DNA of 64,000 bases from Streptomyces alboniger (lineage in GTDB: Bacteria; Actinomycetota; Actinomycetes; Streptomycetales; Streptomycetaceae): NCBI RefSeq assembly GCF_008704395.1, contig NZ_CP023695.1, forward strand, positions 3,038,001-3,102,000, written 5' to 3'. Both the position numbers and the translations under genes were made by a program. Position 1 is the stretch's first letter. Each line of letters begins with the position of its first letter. Positions 43,525 through 51,031 of this stretch are shown piece after piece. The notes under the pieces are model-generated. The model saw only the letters and a program-made list of their open reading frames with translations, had not been told where the DNA came from and ran no database searches.

Positions 43525-43722
43525 TCACCGGTAGTCGTCGATCGTCCGGCGGTCCTTCCGAAGCCTGGTGATCCGGAGGCCGTCGGGGTCGGCGGCGGGC
43601 CATTCCAGGCCGCCGGGGCCGCGCAGGATCAGTACGCCTCGGCGCACGTCGGTCACGATGGCCCGGCAGTCCGGCGCGTACTCCACCTCGTCCCCCACCG
43701 CCGGCCTCCGCCCAGCACTCAC
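43525..43722 (-). CDS. Small beta-barrel-like protein B of the accessory operon (hypothetical)
   Basis: A 65-aa protein. GTG 43720-43722 is preceded by GAGGAAG and overlaps the upstream gene by 4 bp. The pattern GDEVEYAPDCRAIVTDVRRGVLILRGPGGLEWPAADPDGLRI suggests a compact SH3/PRC-barrel-like strand order. The phrase LRGPGGLEW-x3-PD mirrors LAPENGGLEW-x2-SPD in the upstream gene product, so the two are probably related. Function unknown. Similar small proteins seem frequent beside XRE/TPR-type regulators in Streptomyces, as I recall. Confidence 0.65.
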   Translation of the reverse strand: MSAGRRPAVGDEVEYAPDCRAIVTDVRRGVLILRGPGGLEWPAADPDGLRITRLRKDRRTIDDYR

Positions 43723-43967
43723 CGTGCTTCCTCGATCGCGTCCGGGGAGGTGGTCCACTCCAGCCCTCCGTTCTCTGGAGCAAGCCACACGACAGGCGGC
43801 GTCTCCGGAATGCTGATGACCGGGCGGAGAGCGCCCCTGTCCACGTCGGGGGCGAATGCGCGGAAGACGCCGACACGGTCGCCGTGCGCGTGGTCGATGA
43901 CCTTCTGGCCGAGCAGCGGATGCGACCAGTGGCCCATACCGAGGGGCCGAGTGCGGGACTGGGTCAT
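43719..43967 (-). CDS. Small hypothetical protein A, first gene of the accessory operon
   Basis: An 82-aa protein starting at ATG 43965-43967, with GGGAG ~11 bp upstream. It shows GHWSHPLLGQKVIDHAHGDRVGVFRAF, then PPVVWLAPENGGLEWTTSPDAI, a probable small beta-barrel sharing the GGLEW box with its downstream neighbour. There is no membrane segment and no Cys pair. It opens the minus-strand operon and faces the regulator gene across a 254-bp promoter region. Function unknown. Confidence 0.65.
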   Translation of the reverse strand: MTQSRTRPLGMGHWSHPLLGQKVIDHAHGDRVGVFRAFAPDVDRGALRPVISIPETPPVVWLAPENGGLEWTTSPDAIEEAR

Positions 43968-44221
43968 GGCGGATGGAACTCCCTGCTGTGTCAAGGGTGT
44001 TCGCACTGCTACGTTCAGTGACGATGCGGAAGAGCGTGCCGCCCGGCCGGACGCATCTCTACCGCCATCGCACCGTCACGTTTCCCGGCACCGGTGACGG
44101 GAGCCGTCATCGGACCGTCATCGGACCGTCGACTTCGGCCTGAACGGCAGAAATGACAAGTCGGCGGGCAGGCACAGGCCTACCGTCTGCTCAGGCGCAC
44201 CTCGACGGGTTGGAGGTCACC
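43968..44221. promoter_or_regulatory. Divergent promoter region, accessory operon / regulator
   Basis: 254 bp without a gene. The segment around 43992-44025 (TGTCAAGGGTGTTCGCACTG, then CTACGTTCAGTG) is A+T-richer than its surroundings and is the likeliest promoter/operator for the regulator to act on. No perfect inverted repeat longer than 6 bp was noted. Confidence 0.45.
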
Positions 44222-45577
44222 ATGCGCACCCTGCTCCAACTGCTCACCGCTCAACGGGACTGGCAGTCGTACCCCACGTTCAAGGCACAGTTCGAACGGT
44301 CGGCGCGGGAGCTGGCCGAGGTGGAGGGGACTCCGCACCTCGCCAACCTCGCCCCGTCGGAACGGACCTACGAGCGCTGGTACTTGGGCGAGTCGAAGCC
44401 GGTCCCTGACGCCCGCCGCGTCCTGGCCCACATGTTCGGCCACCCCATCAGCGAACTCCTGGCGCCCCCGGTCGCGGGAATTCACCACCCGGTGGCGGCA
44501 TCTCAGGTGCGCGGGCCGGTAGTTACGGATCACTTCACGCCGAACGCGAATGTCCAGGAAATGGGAAGGCAGGCAGCAATGGCGGCGAGCAGGGCACTGC
44601 GGTACGCGGTAATGGCAGAGACCAACTCGATCGGCCCGGAGACCTTTGGTCATATTCGGGACGAGGTAACGCGGATCGGCGCGGCGTATCCTCGCGTGGC
44701 TCTGCACGAAATCCTCGCCGACCTCACCGAGGTTCATGACCTGATTTTCCGGCTCCTGGAGTCCGGTCGGGCCACTCCGGCGCAAGGAGTCGACCTCCAA
44801 CTGTTGGCTTCCATGGCCTGTGGCATGCTCGCCAAGGCCTCCCACGACCTCGCCGACTCCAAGTCGGCCATGATGCAGGCCCGCGCCGCCTACGTGTGTG
44901 CCGACCAAGCCGGGCACAACGGCATGCGTGCCTGGGTCCGAGGACTCCAATCCCTCATCGCCTATTGGGCTGGGCGCCCTGCCGACGCCGCCGCATACGC
45001 GGCCCGTGGCACCTCCGCCCTTGCCGCTCCCACCGGCACTGTCGGGGTGTGGCTCGCCGCTCTGGAAGCCCGGGCCCATGCACTTCTCGGCGACTCCGAG
45101 GGCGTCCGGGCAGCCGTCGTCCGAAGCAGCGACGCCCGAGAGACTGCGATCCGCGACGACCTTGACGGCATCGGTGGAATCCTCACCTTTCCTCAGCCTC
45201 GCCAGGCGTACTACGTCGCCGAAGCCCATGTTCTCCTCGGCGGCAGTGGCGCGGAGGCGGAGCGGTCGGCAGAAGAAGCAGTGCGGGCCTACGCCTCCGC
45301 TCCCGTCGATGAGTGGGGGTTCGGTGACATGGCAGGCGCCCACACCAACCTCGCCCTCGCCCGCATCATCCGCAGCGACCTCGAAGGTGCCGCCGAAGCC
45401 GTCCGCCCCGTCCTCGACCTGCCCCCGGCACAGCACAACCACGGAATCGTCGTATCCGCCCGCCGCGTCCACGACGCCCTCACTGCGAGTCCCCTGCGCG
45501 CGGAAAGTGAGGCCCGGGATCTCCGTGCCCAACTGGAGCTGTTCACCTCGACTCCGACCCCCGCGCTGCCCAGGTAA
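44222..45577 (+). CDS. XRE-like/TPR-type transcriptional regulator
   Basis: A 451-aa regulator. ATG 44222 is chosen for the GGAGG 5-6 bp upstream; the longer frame from 44153 lacks a signal. The N-terminal ~85 residues (RTLLQLLTAQRDWQSYPTFKAQFERSA, then ERTYERWYLGESKPVPDARRVLAHMFG) look like a divergent helix-turn-helix of the Streptomyces SARP/XRE-associated class. The rest (about 120-450) is all helical with TPR-like pairs, for example AYVCADQAGHNGMRAWVRGLQSLIAYWAGRPADAAAYA. Such proteins commonly sit next to, and control, small biosynthetic operons. The ligand is unknown. Confidence 0.78.
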   Translation: MRTLLQLLTAQRDWQSYPTFKAQFERSARELAEVEGTPHLANLAPSERTYERWYLGESKPVPDARRVLAHMFGHPISELLAPPVAGIHHPVAASQVRGPVVTDHFTPNANVQEMGRQAAMAASRALRYAVMAETNSIGPETFGHIRDEVTRIGAAYPRVALHEILADLTEVHDLIFRLLESGRATPAQGVDLQLLASMACGMLAKASHDLADSKSAMMQARAAYVCADQAGHNGMRAWVRGLQSLIAYWAGRPADAAAYAARGTSALAAPTGTVGVWLAALEARAHALLGDSEGVRAAVVRSSDARETAIRDDLDGIGGILTFPQPRQAYYVAEAHVLLGGSGAEAERSAEEAVRAYASAPVDEWGFGDMAGAHTNLALARIIRSDLEGAAEAVRPVLDLPPAQHNHGIVVSARRVHDALTASPLRAESEARDLRAQLELFTSTPTPALPR

Positions 45578-45587
45578 GGTCCCGCCC

Positions 45588-46151
45588 ATGTATCCGGTCG
45601 AGCACAGCAGCGCCCGCCTAGTCCTACGGGAGATCGGCATCGATGACGTGGACGCGGTGCACGCCATCTACGGCGACCCGGAGGCGACCGCACATCTGTC
45701 GTTCGAACCCCGCACCCGCGACCAAGTAGGCCAGATCATCGCCCGCTCCATGGTCTCCGCCACCACCGAGCCCCGGGACGAATACTGCCTCGCCATCACC
45801 GAGCGCGAGAGCAGTCGGCTGATCGGCTACGCCCGCCTCGCCCTCGACCCGCACCAGCCGAAAGCGGCCACGATGGGCGGCGCCCTCCACCCCTCCGTCT
45901 GGAGGCTCGGCTACGGTACGGAAACCGTGGGTATCCTCCTGGGCCTCGCCTTCGACGACCTGGGCCTGCACCGCGTATGGGCAGCCCGCGCCCCCTTGAA
46001 CACCGCCTCGCACAAGACGCTGCTCCGCGCCGGATTGCAGGAGGAGGGACGGATCAGGCAGCACGTCCTCGTGCACGGCGCGTGGCGGGACTCCATCACC
46101 TACTCGATCCTTGAGGATGAATGGAAGGGCGCCGCAGACGGGGGGCGCTGA
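45588..46151 (+). CDS. GNAT N-acetyltransferase, RimJ/RimL type
   Basis: A 187-aa GNAT enzyme starting at ATG 45588, 10 bp after the regulator stop; the AAGGT site overlaps that stop. N-terminal SARLVLREIGIDDVDAVHAIYGDPE and the acetyl-CoA region WRLGYGTETVGILLGLAFDDLGLHRVWA-NTASHKTLLRAGL are diagnostic of the RimJ/RimL group. It is co-transcribed with the regulator. The substrate could be a small-molecule amine from the divergent operon or a protein N-terminus; the sequence does not decide. Confidence 0.85.
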   Translation: MYPVEHSSARLVLREIGIDDVDAVHAIYGDPEATAHLSFEPRTRDQVGQIIARSMVSATTEPRDEYCLAITERESSRLIGYARLALDPHQPKAATMGGALHPSVWRLGYGTETVGILLGLAFDDLGLHRVWAARAPLNTASHKTLLRAGLQEEGRIRQHVLVHGAWRDSITYSILEDEWKGAADGGR

Positions 46152-46190
46152 AGGCACCCGCCGCCCCGGCAAGTGCGGCAGAACGCCGGT

Positions 46191-46655
46191 TCAGCTCAGT
46201 TCCAGCACACCCACCGTTTGGTCTCCGCTGGTCTCTCCGGTCGGGCGGAAGCCGAGTGTCAGATAGAAGCCCTCCGGGCCATCCGCTCCGGGATGCCACG
46301 TGGTCGTCAGCCGCGTGCCTCCTCGGCGCCGGATCTCGTTGGCAACGGACTGCACTGCGAAGCGTCCGCAGCCTCGGCCCTGCTTTCCATCGGCGATGTT
46401 GAGACGCCAGAGCCCGGAGCGGAAGTCGGTGCCCTTGCCGGTCCAGTCGATGTCGAAGAAGGCCATGAGGAACCCGACGACCTCGTCGTCGTCGCAGATG
46501 AGCCGGGGCCATGCGATGCCGGGATGGACGTATGCCTCGGCGAGTGACTTCACCACGGGAGCCACCAGGTGTTCCTGGTCGGGGCGGACTCTCAGGTCGA
46601 CAGCGCTCTCGAAGTTGTCAGGAGTGATCTCTTGCAGGTGCAGCGAAGTTGGCAT
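46191..46655 (-). CDS. GNAT acetyltransferase, spermidine/diamine-acetyltransferase-like
   Basis: A 154-aa GNAT protein. FLMAFFDIDWTGKGTDFRSGLWRLNIADGKQGRGCGRFAVQSVANEIRRRG is the acetyl-CoA binding core (RxxGxG/A-like QGRGCG), and GFYLTLGFRPTGE closes the fold, as in diamine/spermidine acetyltransferases. It converges on the other acetyltransferase with a 39-bp gap. It is monocistronic and does not clearly belong to the neighbouring operons. Confidence 0.8.
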   Translation of the reverse strand: MPTSLHLQEITPDNFESAVDLRVRPDQEHLVAPVVKSLAEAYVHPGIAWPRLICDDDEVVGFLMAFFDIDWTGKGTDFRSGLWRLNIADGKQGRGCGRFAVQSVANEIRRRGGTRLTTTWHPGADGPEGFYLTLGFRPTGETSGDQTVGVLELS

Positions 46656-46708
46656 GTCCGCACTCTAAGTAGGTGCTGCAAGTGATTTCCGGAGCGTGCC
46701 GGCCATGA

Positions 46709-46756
46709 TCAGCCGACAGACCGGTACTTCTTGGCCCAGTCGTCGGTGCGTGGGCG
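46709..46756 (-). pseudogene. Possible 3' remnant of a lost gene
   Basis: Between two intact genes, the minus strand reads VRPRTDDWAKKYRSVG followed by TGA at 46709-46711. The residues look protein-like (charged, Trp/Tyr/Lys content unlike random GC-rich sequence), but no start or domain lies upstream before the 46796 gene. It may be the tail of a deleted gene. Weak evidence. Confidence 0.25.
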
Positions 46757-46795
46757 TACCGCCCCCGGGGGCCGGGCCCGGCGCGCAGGCCGGGA

Positions 46796-48304
46796 TCAGC
46801 CCACCACCTCGTACAACACCTGCCCCCTCGGCCCCTCCCCCGCCACCCGCAGCGCGGGATCCCCGAGACGCAGGCCCCCGTCCCCCGGGTACGCGACGAC
46901 CCACCGCACCCCGTACCGGTGCAGGATGCCGAGGCGTTCCGTGCGCGGGGTCGCGGGGGCGAAATAGGCGCGTACCGCCTCCACCCGCGCCTCCTGGTCC
47001 GGCAGGAAGAAGTCCGGGTAGCCGGGAGCCACCGTGTAGGGCCCGTACGCCGGAATCTGGCGGGACGGGAAGGTCTTCGCCATGACGACATCGCCGTGGC
47101 GGACCCGCGGGGCCAGCCAGTCGTAGCCCGTCCAGGGCGCCCTGTACTTGGCGGCCAGCGGTGCGGGCAGAGCGGAACGCGGCACCACGTACCCGAGCGT
47201 TCCCGCCTGTGTCCACGCGCCCAGCAGCAGAGCCACGCCCAGCAGTCCGCCGAAGGCCCGGCGTGCGGCGCCCGGCTCGAAGGCCTCCAGCGCCGCCGCC
47301 ACCTGGGCGGGGATGAGGGCCGCGGGCAGCACCCTGCCCCACGAGTAGTGGCCGCTCACGCCGCCCACCACGAACATCGCCGCGCCGAGCGCGAAGAAGA
47401 GGGCCAACGGATCCCGGCGGTCCCTGCGCAGACGGGCCGCCAACGCCGCCACGCCCAGCAGCGCCAGCGCGAAGTGCGGCAGCAGGCCCCGGTACAGCGA
47501 GCGGTGTATCTCCTCCAGGCCGCCGACGCCGAGGAGGCCGAAGAAGGAGTAGTACGGCCATGCCGCCAGCACCCCCAGTCCGAACGCCAGGCCCCCGGCC
47601 AGGCGCAGCAGCACCACCCGCGCCGGCCACGGCCGCGCCCCCAAGACCATCGCGAGGGCGCCGAAGGACGCGACGACTCCCGTGAACTGGTGGGACAGGA
47701 GGATCACGGACCACAGCGCCCCCAGGCCGAGGAAGACGAGCCACCCTCCGCCCCCCAGGGACTTCCGCACCAGCGCCCAGAAGTGGAAGGAGAGGCCGAG
47801 CGCGAACGTACTCGGATACGAGATCGTCAGCGCGAGCGAGTTGAGGCCGAGGAACCCGCTCCAGTTGAAAAGGCCCGGGCCCCAGAGCAGCAGCAGGCAG
47901 AGCAGGGCCAGCGGCGTCACCCCGCGACGCGTACTGAACGTACGTACGAAGTGTCGTACGCCCGTCACCAGCAGGCCGAGCCCGATTAGCGCGGCCACCC
48001 GCAGCACCACGAACGCGCCGAGTCCGGTCACCTTGGCCAGGCAGGCAAGGAGCAGCATCCACGGGGAGTAATAGGGGCTCGGGGTATCGGCGTCGACCAG
48101 CGGATTGCCGGGGTTCAGGAGGTCACCGCGCAGGCGTTCGATCGTCGCCGCGTGGATGCCGAGGTCGCCCGCCCAGGGCAGGCGGACGATCACCAGGAGG
48201 AGCAGGAGGAGCAGCAGGAGGAGCAGGCCGAGCAGGGGCAGTACGACGGCGTACGGGGCGAGAACTCGCGGTGCCCGTATGACGCCCTTAGAGGCGGCGC
48301 GCAT
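46796..48304 (-). CDS. Polytopic GT-C-like membrane glycosyltransferase (paralogue of 25393 gene)
   Basis: A 502-aa membrane protein with a Leu-rich first helix and ~10 hydrophobic segments up to residue ~390, then a soluble tail with YDWLAPRVRHGDVVM. The first outer loop has GDLGIHAATIERLRGDLL and SPYYSPW. It matches the 25393 gene product along its length (YPSTFALGL, AWPYYSFF, RLRRDRRDPLALFF, SGHYSWGR). It is the third gene of an operon with a polyprenol-phosphate sugar synthase and a GtrA protein, which strongly suggests it uses a lipid-linked sugar outside the membrane. It overlaps the gtrA-like gene by 17 bp. Confidence 0.8.
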   Translation of the reverse strand: MRAASKGVIRAPRVLAPYAVVLPLLGLLLLLLLLLLLVIVRLPWAGDLGIHAATIERLRGDLLNPGNPLVDADTPSPYYSPWMLLLACLAKVTGLGAFVVLRVAALIGLGLLVTGVRHFVRTFSTRRGVTPLALLCLLLLWGPGLFNWSGFLGLNSLALTISYPSTFALGLSFHFWALVRKSLGGGGWLVFLGLGALWSVILLSHQFTGVVASFGALAMVLGARPWPARVVLLRLAGGLAFGLGVLAAWPYYSFFGLLGVGGLEEIHRSLYRGLLPHFALALLGVAALAARLRRDRRDPLALFFALGAAMFVVGGVSGHYSWGRVLPAALIPAQVAAALEAFEPGAARRAFGGLLGVALLLGAWTQAGTLGYVVPRSALPAPLAAKYRAPWTGYDWLAPRVRHGDVVMAKTFPSRQIPAYGPYTVAPGYPDFFLPDQEARVEAVRAYFAPATPRTERLGILHRYGVRWVVAYPGDGGLRLGDPALRVAGEGPRGQVLYEVVG

Positions 48305-48824
48305 CGTGCTGGAAGACCCACGTCCGGTAGACCAGGAAACGGAACGCCGAGGCCAGGACGATCGACAGCGCCTTGGCGATGTTCGAGCCGAGCGGCCCGC
48401 TCATGTCCGCGCCGTGGTACGCCGCGTAGAACAGGATGCTCTCCATCGCCACGCCGATGCCGCTGAAGACGAAGAAGAGGGCGATCTGCCGCTTGGTGCG
48501 CGAGGCGCGGTCCCGGTAGGCGAAGAAGCGGAAGCCGAGGTAGTTGGTGCCCATGGCCACACAGCTGGCCAGGACCGTCGCCGTCATGGGGCGCGAACCG
48601 AGGCCGTGCAGGAGGAGGTTGAAGACGACGAGGTTGACGGCGACACCACTGCCGCCGACCAGGCCGAACTTCACGAGTTCCAGGGACAGCCTGCGCAGGC
48701 GGGCGAAAGGCGGCGCGGGCGCGGCCACCAGTGCGGGTTCCGGTGCCGGTGCGGGTACGGCCGCGGACACGGGTACGGACGCGGACTCGCCGGCCGGCGC
48801 CTCCCGCAGCGCGGGCCCCGTCAT
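48288..48824 (-). CDS. GtrA-family membrane protein
   Basis: A 178-aa protein with an Ala/Pro-rich N-terminus and four membrane helices. LVKFGLVGGSGVAVNLVVFNLLL, the GtrA entry motif, is followed by NYLGFRFFAYRDR and FRFLVYRTWVFQ. GtrA proteins are associated with translocation of polyprenyl-phosphate-linked sugars. I start at ATG 48822-48824 (ATGA overlap with the upstream synthase gene) rather than the in-frame start 54 bp earlier. Position between the synthase and the GT-C gene fits the flippase step. Confidence 0.9.
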   Translation of the reverse strand: MTGPALREAPAGESASVPVSAAVPAPAPEPALVAAPAPPFARLRRLSLELVKFGLVGGSGVAVNLVVFNLLLHGLGSRPMTATVLASCVAMGTNYLGFRFFAYRDRASRTKRQIALFFVFSGIGVAMESILFYAAYHGADMSGPLGSNIAKALSIVLASAFRFLVYRTWVFQHDARRL

Positions 48825-49639
48825 CCGCGCACCCCCGCGCCCGGCCGCGAGGCTCTCGCCCCGAGCCGCAGCTTCCACGGCATGACGATCGACTCCAGCT
48901 GCACCATCAGGTTCATCTTCGACTCGCCGACCGTGCGGTCCTCGAAGTGGATCGGCACCTCCATGACGCCGAAGCCGCGCCGCAGCGCCCGGTACTTCAT
49001 CTCGACCTGGAAGCTGTAGCCCGCGCTGTCCACGGAGGCCAGGTCGATGGCGCGCAGGGCGTCCGCGCGCCAGATGTTGAAGCCGCCGGTGATGTCACGG
49101 ACGCGCGTGCCGAGGATGGTGCCCGCGTACGCGTTGGCCCAGCGGGAGAGCAGCTTGCGGTGGGCGCCCCAGGCGTCGGAGAGCGTGCCGCCCTGCACGT
49201 ACCGGCTGCCGATGACGACGCCCGCGTCGGTGGCGAGAGCGACGCCCAGCAGCTCGGCGGCCTTCGCCACGGGGTGGCTGCCGTCGGCGTCCATCTGGAG
49301 GACGTACTCCGCGCCCTCGGCGACGGCCCGCGTCATCCCTGCCGCGTAGGCCCGGCCGAGGCCGTCCTTCTCGGTGCGGTGCAGGACGCTCATCCGGGCA
49401 CTGCCGTACCGTTCCGCGAAACGCTCGGCGATCTCGCCGGTGCCGTCGGGGCTGGAGTCGTCGACGACGAGGAGCCGCAGGCCGGACAGCGGGAGCGCCA
49501 TCAGGGCCTCGGCCATGCCGGGCAGGTTCCCCGCTTCGTTGTACGTCGGCATCACGACGGTCAGCGGAGTGGCGGCCCAGGTTTCGGGCAGTCTCGCGGC
49601 GAGGCCGTCGGAGAGGTTCTCGGGGGTGTTCACAGTCAC
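48821..49639 (-). CDS. Polyprenol-phosphate sugar synthase (Dpm1-like GT2)
   Basis: A 272-aa soluble GT2 enzyme. VVMPTYNEAGNL, VVDDSSPDGT, MDADGSHP and GGFNIWR-...-RTVGESKMNL are hallmarks of dolichol/polyprenol-phosphate mannose synthases. It makes polyprenyl-P-mannose (or glucose) from the nucleotide sugar at the cytoplasmic face. GTG 49639 has AAGGG upstream; GTG 49633 is an alternative. It is first in the three-gene operon with GtrA and the GT-C protein. Confidence 0.9.
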   Translation of the reverse strand: MTVNTPENLSDGLAARLPETWAATPLTVVMPTYNEAGNLPGMAEALMALPLSGLRLLVVDDSSPDGTGEIAERFAERYGSARMSVLHRTEKDGLGRAYAAGMTRAVAEGAEYVLQMDADGSHPVAKAAELLGVALATDAGVVIGSRYVQGGTLSDAWGAHRKLLSRWANAYAGTILGTRVRDITGGFNIWRADALRAIDLASVDSAGYSFQVEMKYRALRRGFGVMEVPIHFEDRTVGESKMNLMVQLESIVMPWKLRLGARASRPGAGVRG

Positions 49640-49964
49640 GGCTGGGGCCCTTCGGTGGTCCGCGGTCGATGGGTGGTCCGGTTCCCTGGGCTGTGGATCT
49701 CGTACCTCCGTCAGACAATCTCACCCACCTTAGACCAAATGCCCGAATTGGTGGGATATGGCGAATCTCATCACCCATTCCGCGCCACGCAGACAACCAA
49801 TCAGGCCAAGGAGACCTCCGCCCGCGGTGGCCGTACCTCCGCGGCCGCCGAGCGGCAACACGAGATCCACCACCGAAGACGCCACGAGCCTCCCCCACGT
49901 TGCCCGGCGCCGCGATCAGCCCGCACAGCACGCCCGGCGCCGCGAGCGAGCGGCGGGCGGCCCC
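49640..49964. promoter_or_regulatory. Promoter region of the synthase-GtrA-GT-C operon
   Basis: 325 bp without a supported gene. The segment 49700-49800 is unusually A+T-rich (CTTAGACCAAATGCCCGAAT, TTGGTGGGATATGG) and contains the inverted repeat ACCAA-N10-TTGGT. It probably carries the operon promoter; exact elements cannot be fixed. Confidence 0.45.
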
Positions 49965-50513
49965 TCACAGCACGTGGCGCAGCACCAGCCCGGGAGCCCG
50001 GTGGACCAGCCAGGCACTGGCCATGCCGATCACGGCACCGACGGCCACGTCGCTGGGGTAGTGCGCGCCGGAGTGCACCCGCTCGACCGCGACCGCCGCC
50101 GCGGGGACCGCGCAGGCGGCGCCCCATCCGAGGGACGATCCGGCCACGGCGGCGGTGAAGCCGACGGCGGCGGCGGTGTGCCCGGAGGGAAACGAGGAGC
50201 TGTCGGGGCGATCGTGGACGCCGTCGTGCGGAATCAGCTCCTTCGGCGGCCTGCGCCGTTCGTAGAGCTGCTTGCACACCGCGTTGGAGGCCAGCTCCGC
50301 GACCCCCATGGCGGCCAGACCGGCCACCGCGGCCCTCCGCTCCCGATGGCCGCCGGTGGCGGACATGAGCACCGCCGCGGCCCACCACAGCTTGGTGTGC
50401 TCGGCCGCCGCCTCGACGGCCGGCAGCACGCGGCGCGTCAGCGGCGAGGTCCAGTGGGCCATGCGACGGGTGAGCCGTTCATCGCCTTCTTTGATGTCCG
50501 CCAAGCCGATCAT
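49965..50513 (-). CDS. PAP2-family phosphatase
   Basis: A 182-aa protein (ATG 50511-50513). ATG 50564 would give 199 aa and is also plausible; both follow a GGGAAAC signal. The three PAP2 motifs are present: KQLYERRRPP, SSSFPSGHT and VERVHSGAHYPSD, with the catalytic His residues. Several hydrophobic helices place it in the membrane. Likely substrates are lipid pyrophosphates such as undecaprenyl-PP, which would fit the nearby polyprenyl-sugar genes. Confidence 0.85.
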   Translation of the reverse strand: MIGLADIKEGDERLTRRMAHWTSPLTRRVLPAVEAAAEHTKLWWAAAVLMSATGGHRERRAAVAGLAAMGVAELASNAVCKQLYERRRPPKELIPHDGVHDRPDSSSFPSGHTAAAVGFTAAVAGSSLGWGAACAVPAAAVAVERVHSGAHYPSDVAVGAVIGMASAWLVHRAPGLVLRHVL

Positions 50514-50638
50514 GTGGCCCAGTTTCCCGCTTCCGTTCCCGCCATGCACAAAAGCGGGACGCATACGGTCCGGTTTCCCGGGCACCTGGAGTTGCAGATT
50601 CCAAGAAGTTTTTGGCAACAACAGATGGAGGAGCTGAC

Positions 50639-50911
50639 GTGTCATTCCTGTGGGCCATCATCGCGGGTCTCATCATCGGCGTGATCGCCAAACTCGTCCT
50701 GCCGGGACGTCAGCCCATTCCCCTTTGGCTGACGGTCATCCTCGGTATCCTCGGCGCCGTCATCGGCAACGCGCTCGCCAGCGCCTTCGGCGTACGTGAC
50801 ACCGGTGGCATCGACTGGATCAGGCACATCTTCCAGATCGGTGTCGCCGCCGCCCTGATCGCGCTGGTCACCCCGCTGTGGGCCCGACGCGGAGCGCGAC
50901 GACACGCCTGA
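50639..50911 (+). CDS. GlsB/YeaQ/YmgE-family small membrane protein
   Basis: A 90-aa protein. FLWAIIAGLIIGVIAKLVLPGRQP, then LWLTVILGILGAVIGNALA, then FQIGVAAALIALVTPLW give three membrane helices with the family's Gly-rich spacing, and a basic tail follows. GGAGG 7 bp upstream fixes the GTG 50639 start. The family is called transglycosylase-associated by annotation, but its function is not established; expression is often stress related. Confidence 0.88.
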   Translation: MSFLWAIIAGLIIGVIAKLVLPGRQPIPLWLTVILGILGAVIGNALASAFGVRDTGGIDWIRHIFQIGVAAALIALVTPLWARRGARRHA

Positions 50912-50941
50912 CCCGCCGCGCCTGCCCCCATAAGGGAGAGA

Positions 50942-50989
50942 AAAAAGGGGGGCGCCCCGAGCCACAAGGCTCGGGGCGCCCCCCTTTTT
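50942..50989. terminator. Strong bidirectional terminator
   Basis: A perfect 21-bp stem (50942-50962 with 50969-50989) and 6-nt loop CACAAG. The arms end in A5 and T5, so it can act in both directions between the converging GlsB-like gene and gdhB. Confidence 0.95.
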
Positions 50990-51031
50990 CTCACGTACCG
51001 GATACCGGATATCGGATACCGCCGGCAACGC

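Noticed and set aside
42419..43876. 485-aa frame as the radical SAM gene
   Set aside because: The N-terminal 142 codons are Arg/Pro noise overlapping the small gene; AGGGAAG before GTG 43450 marks the true start.
40023..46151. RiPP cluster
   Set aside because: The radical SAM protein has no visible recognition domain or SPASM pattern, and no short precursor peptide with a core-like region was found; the two small genes look like folded beta proteins.
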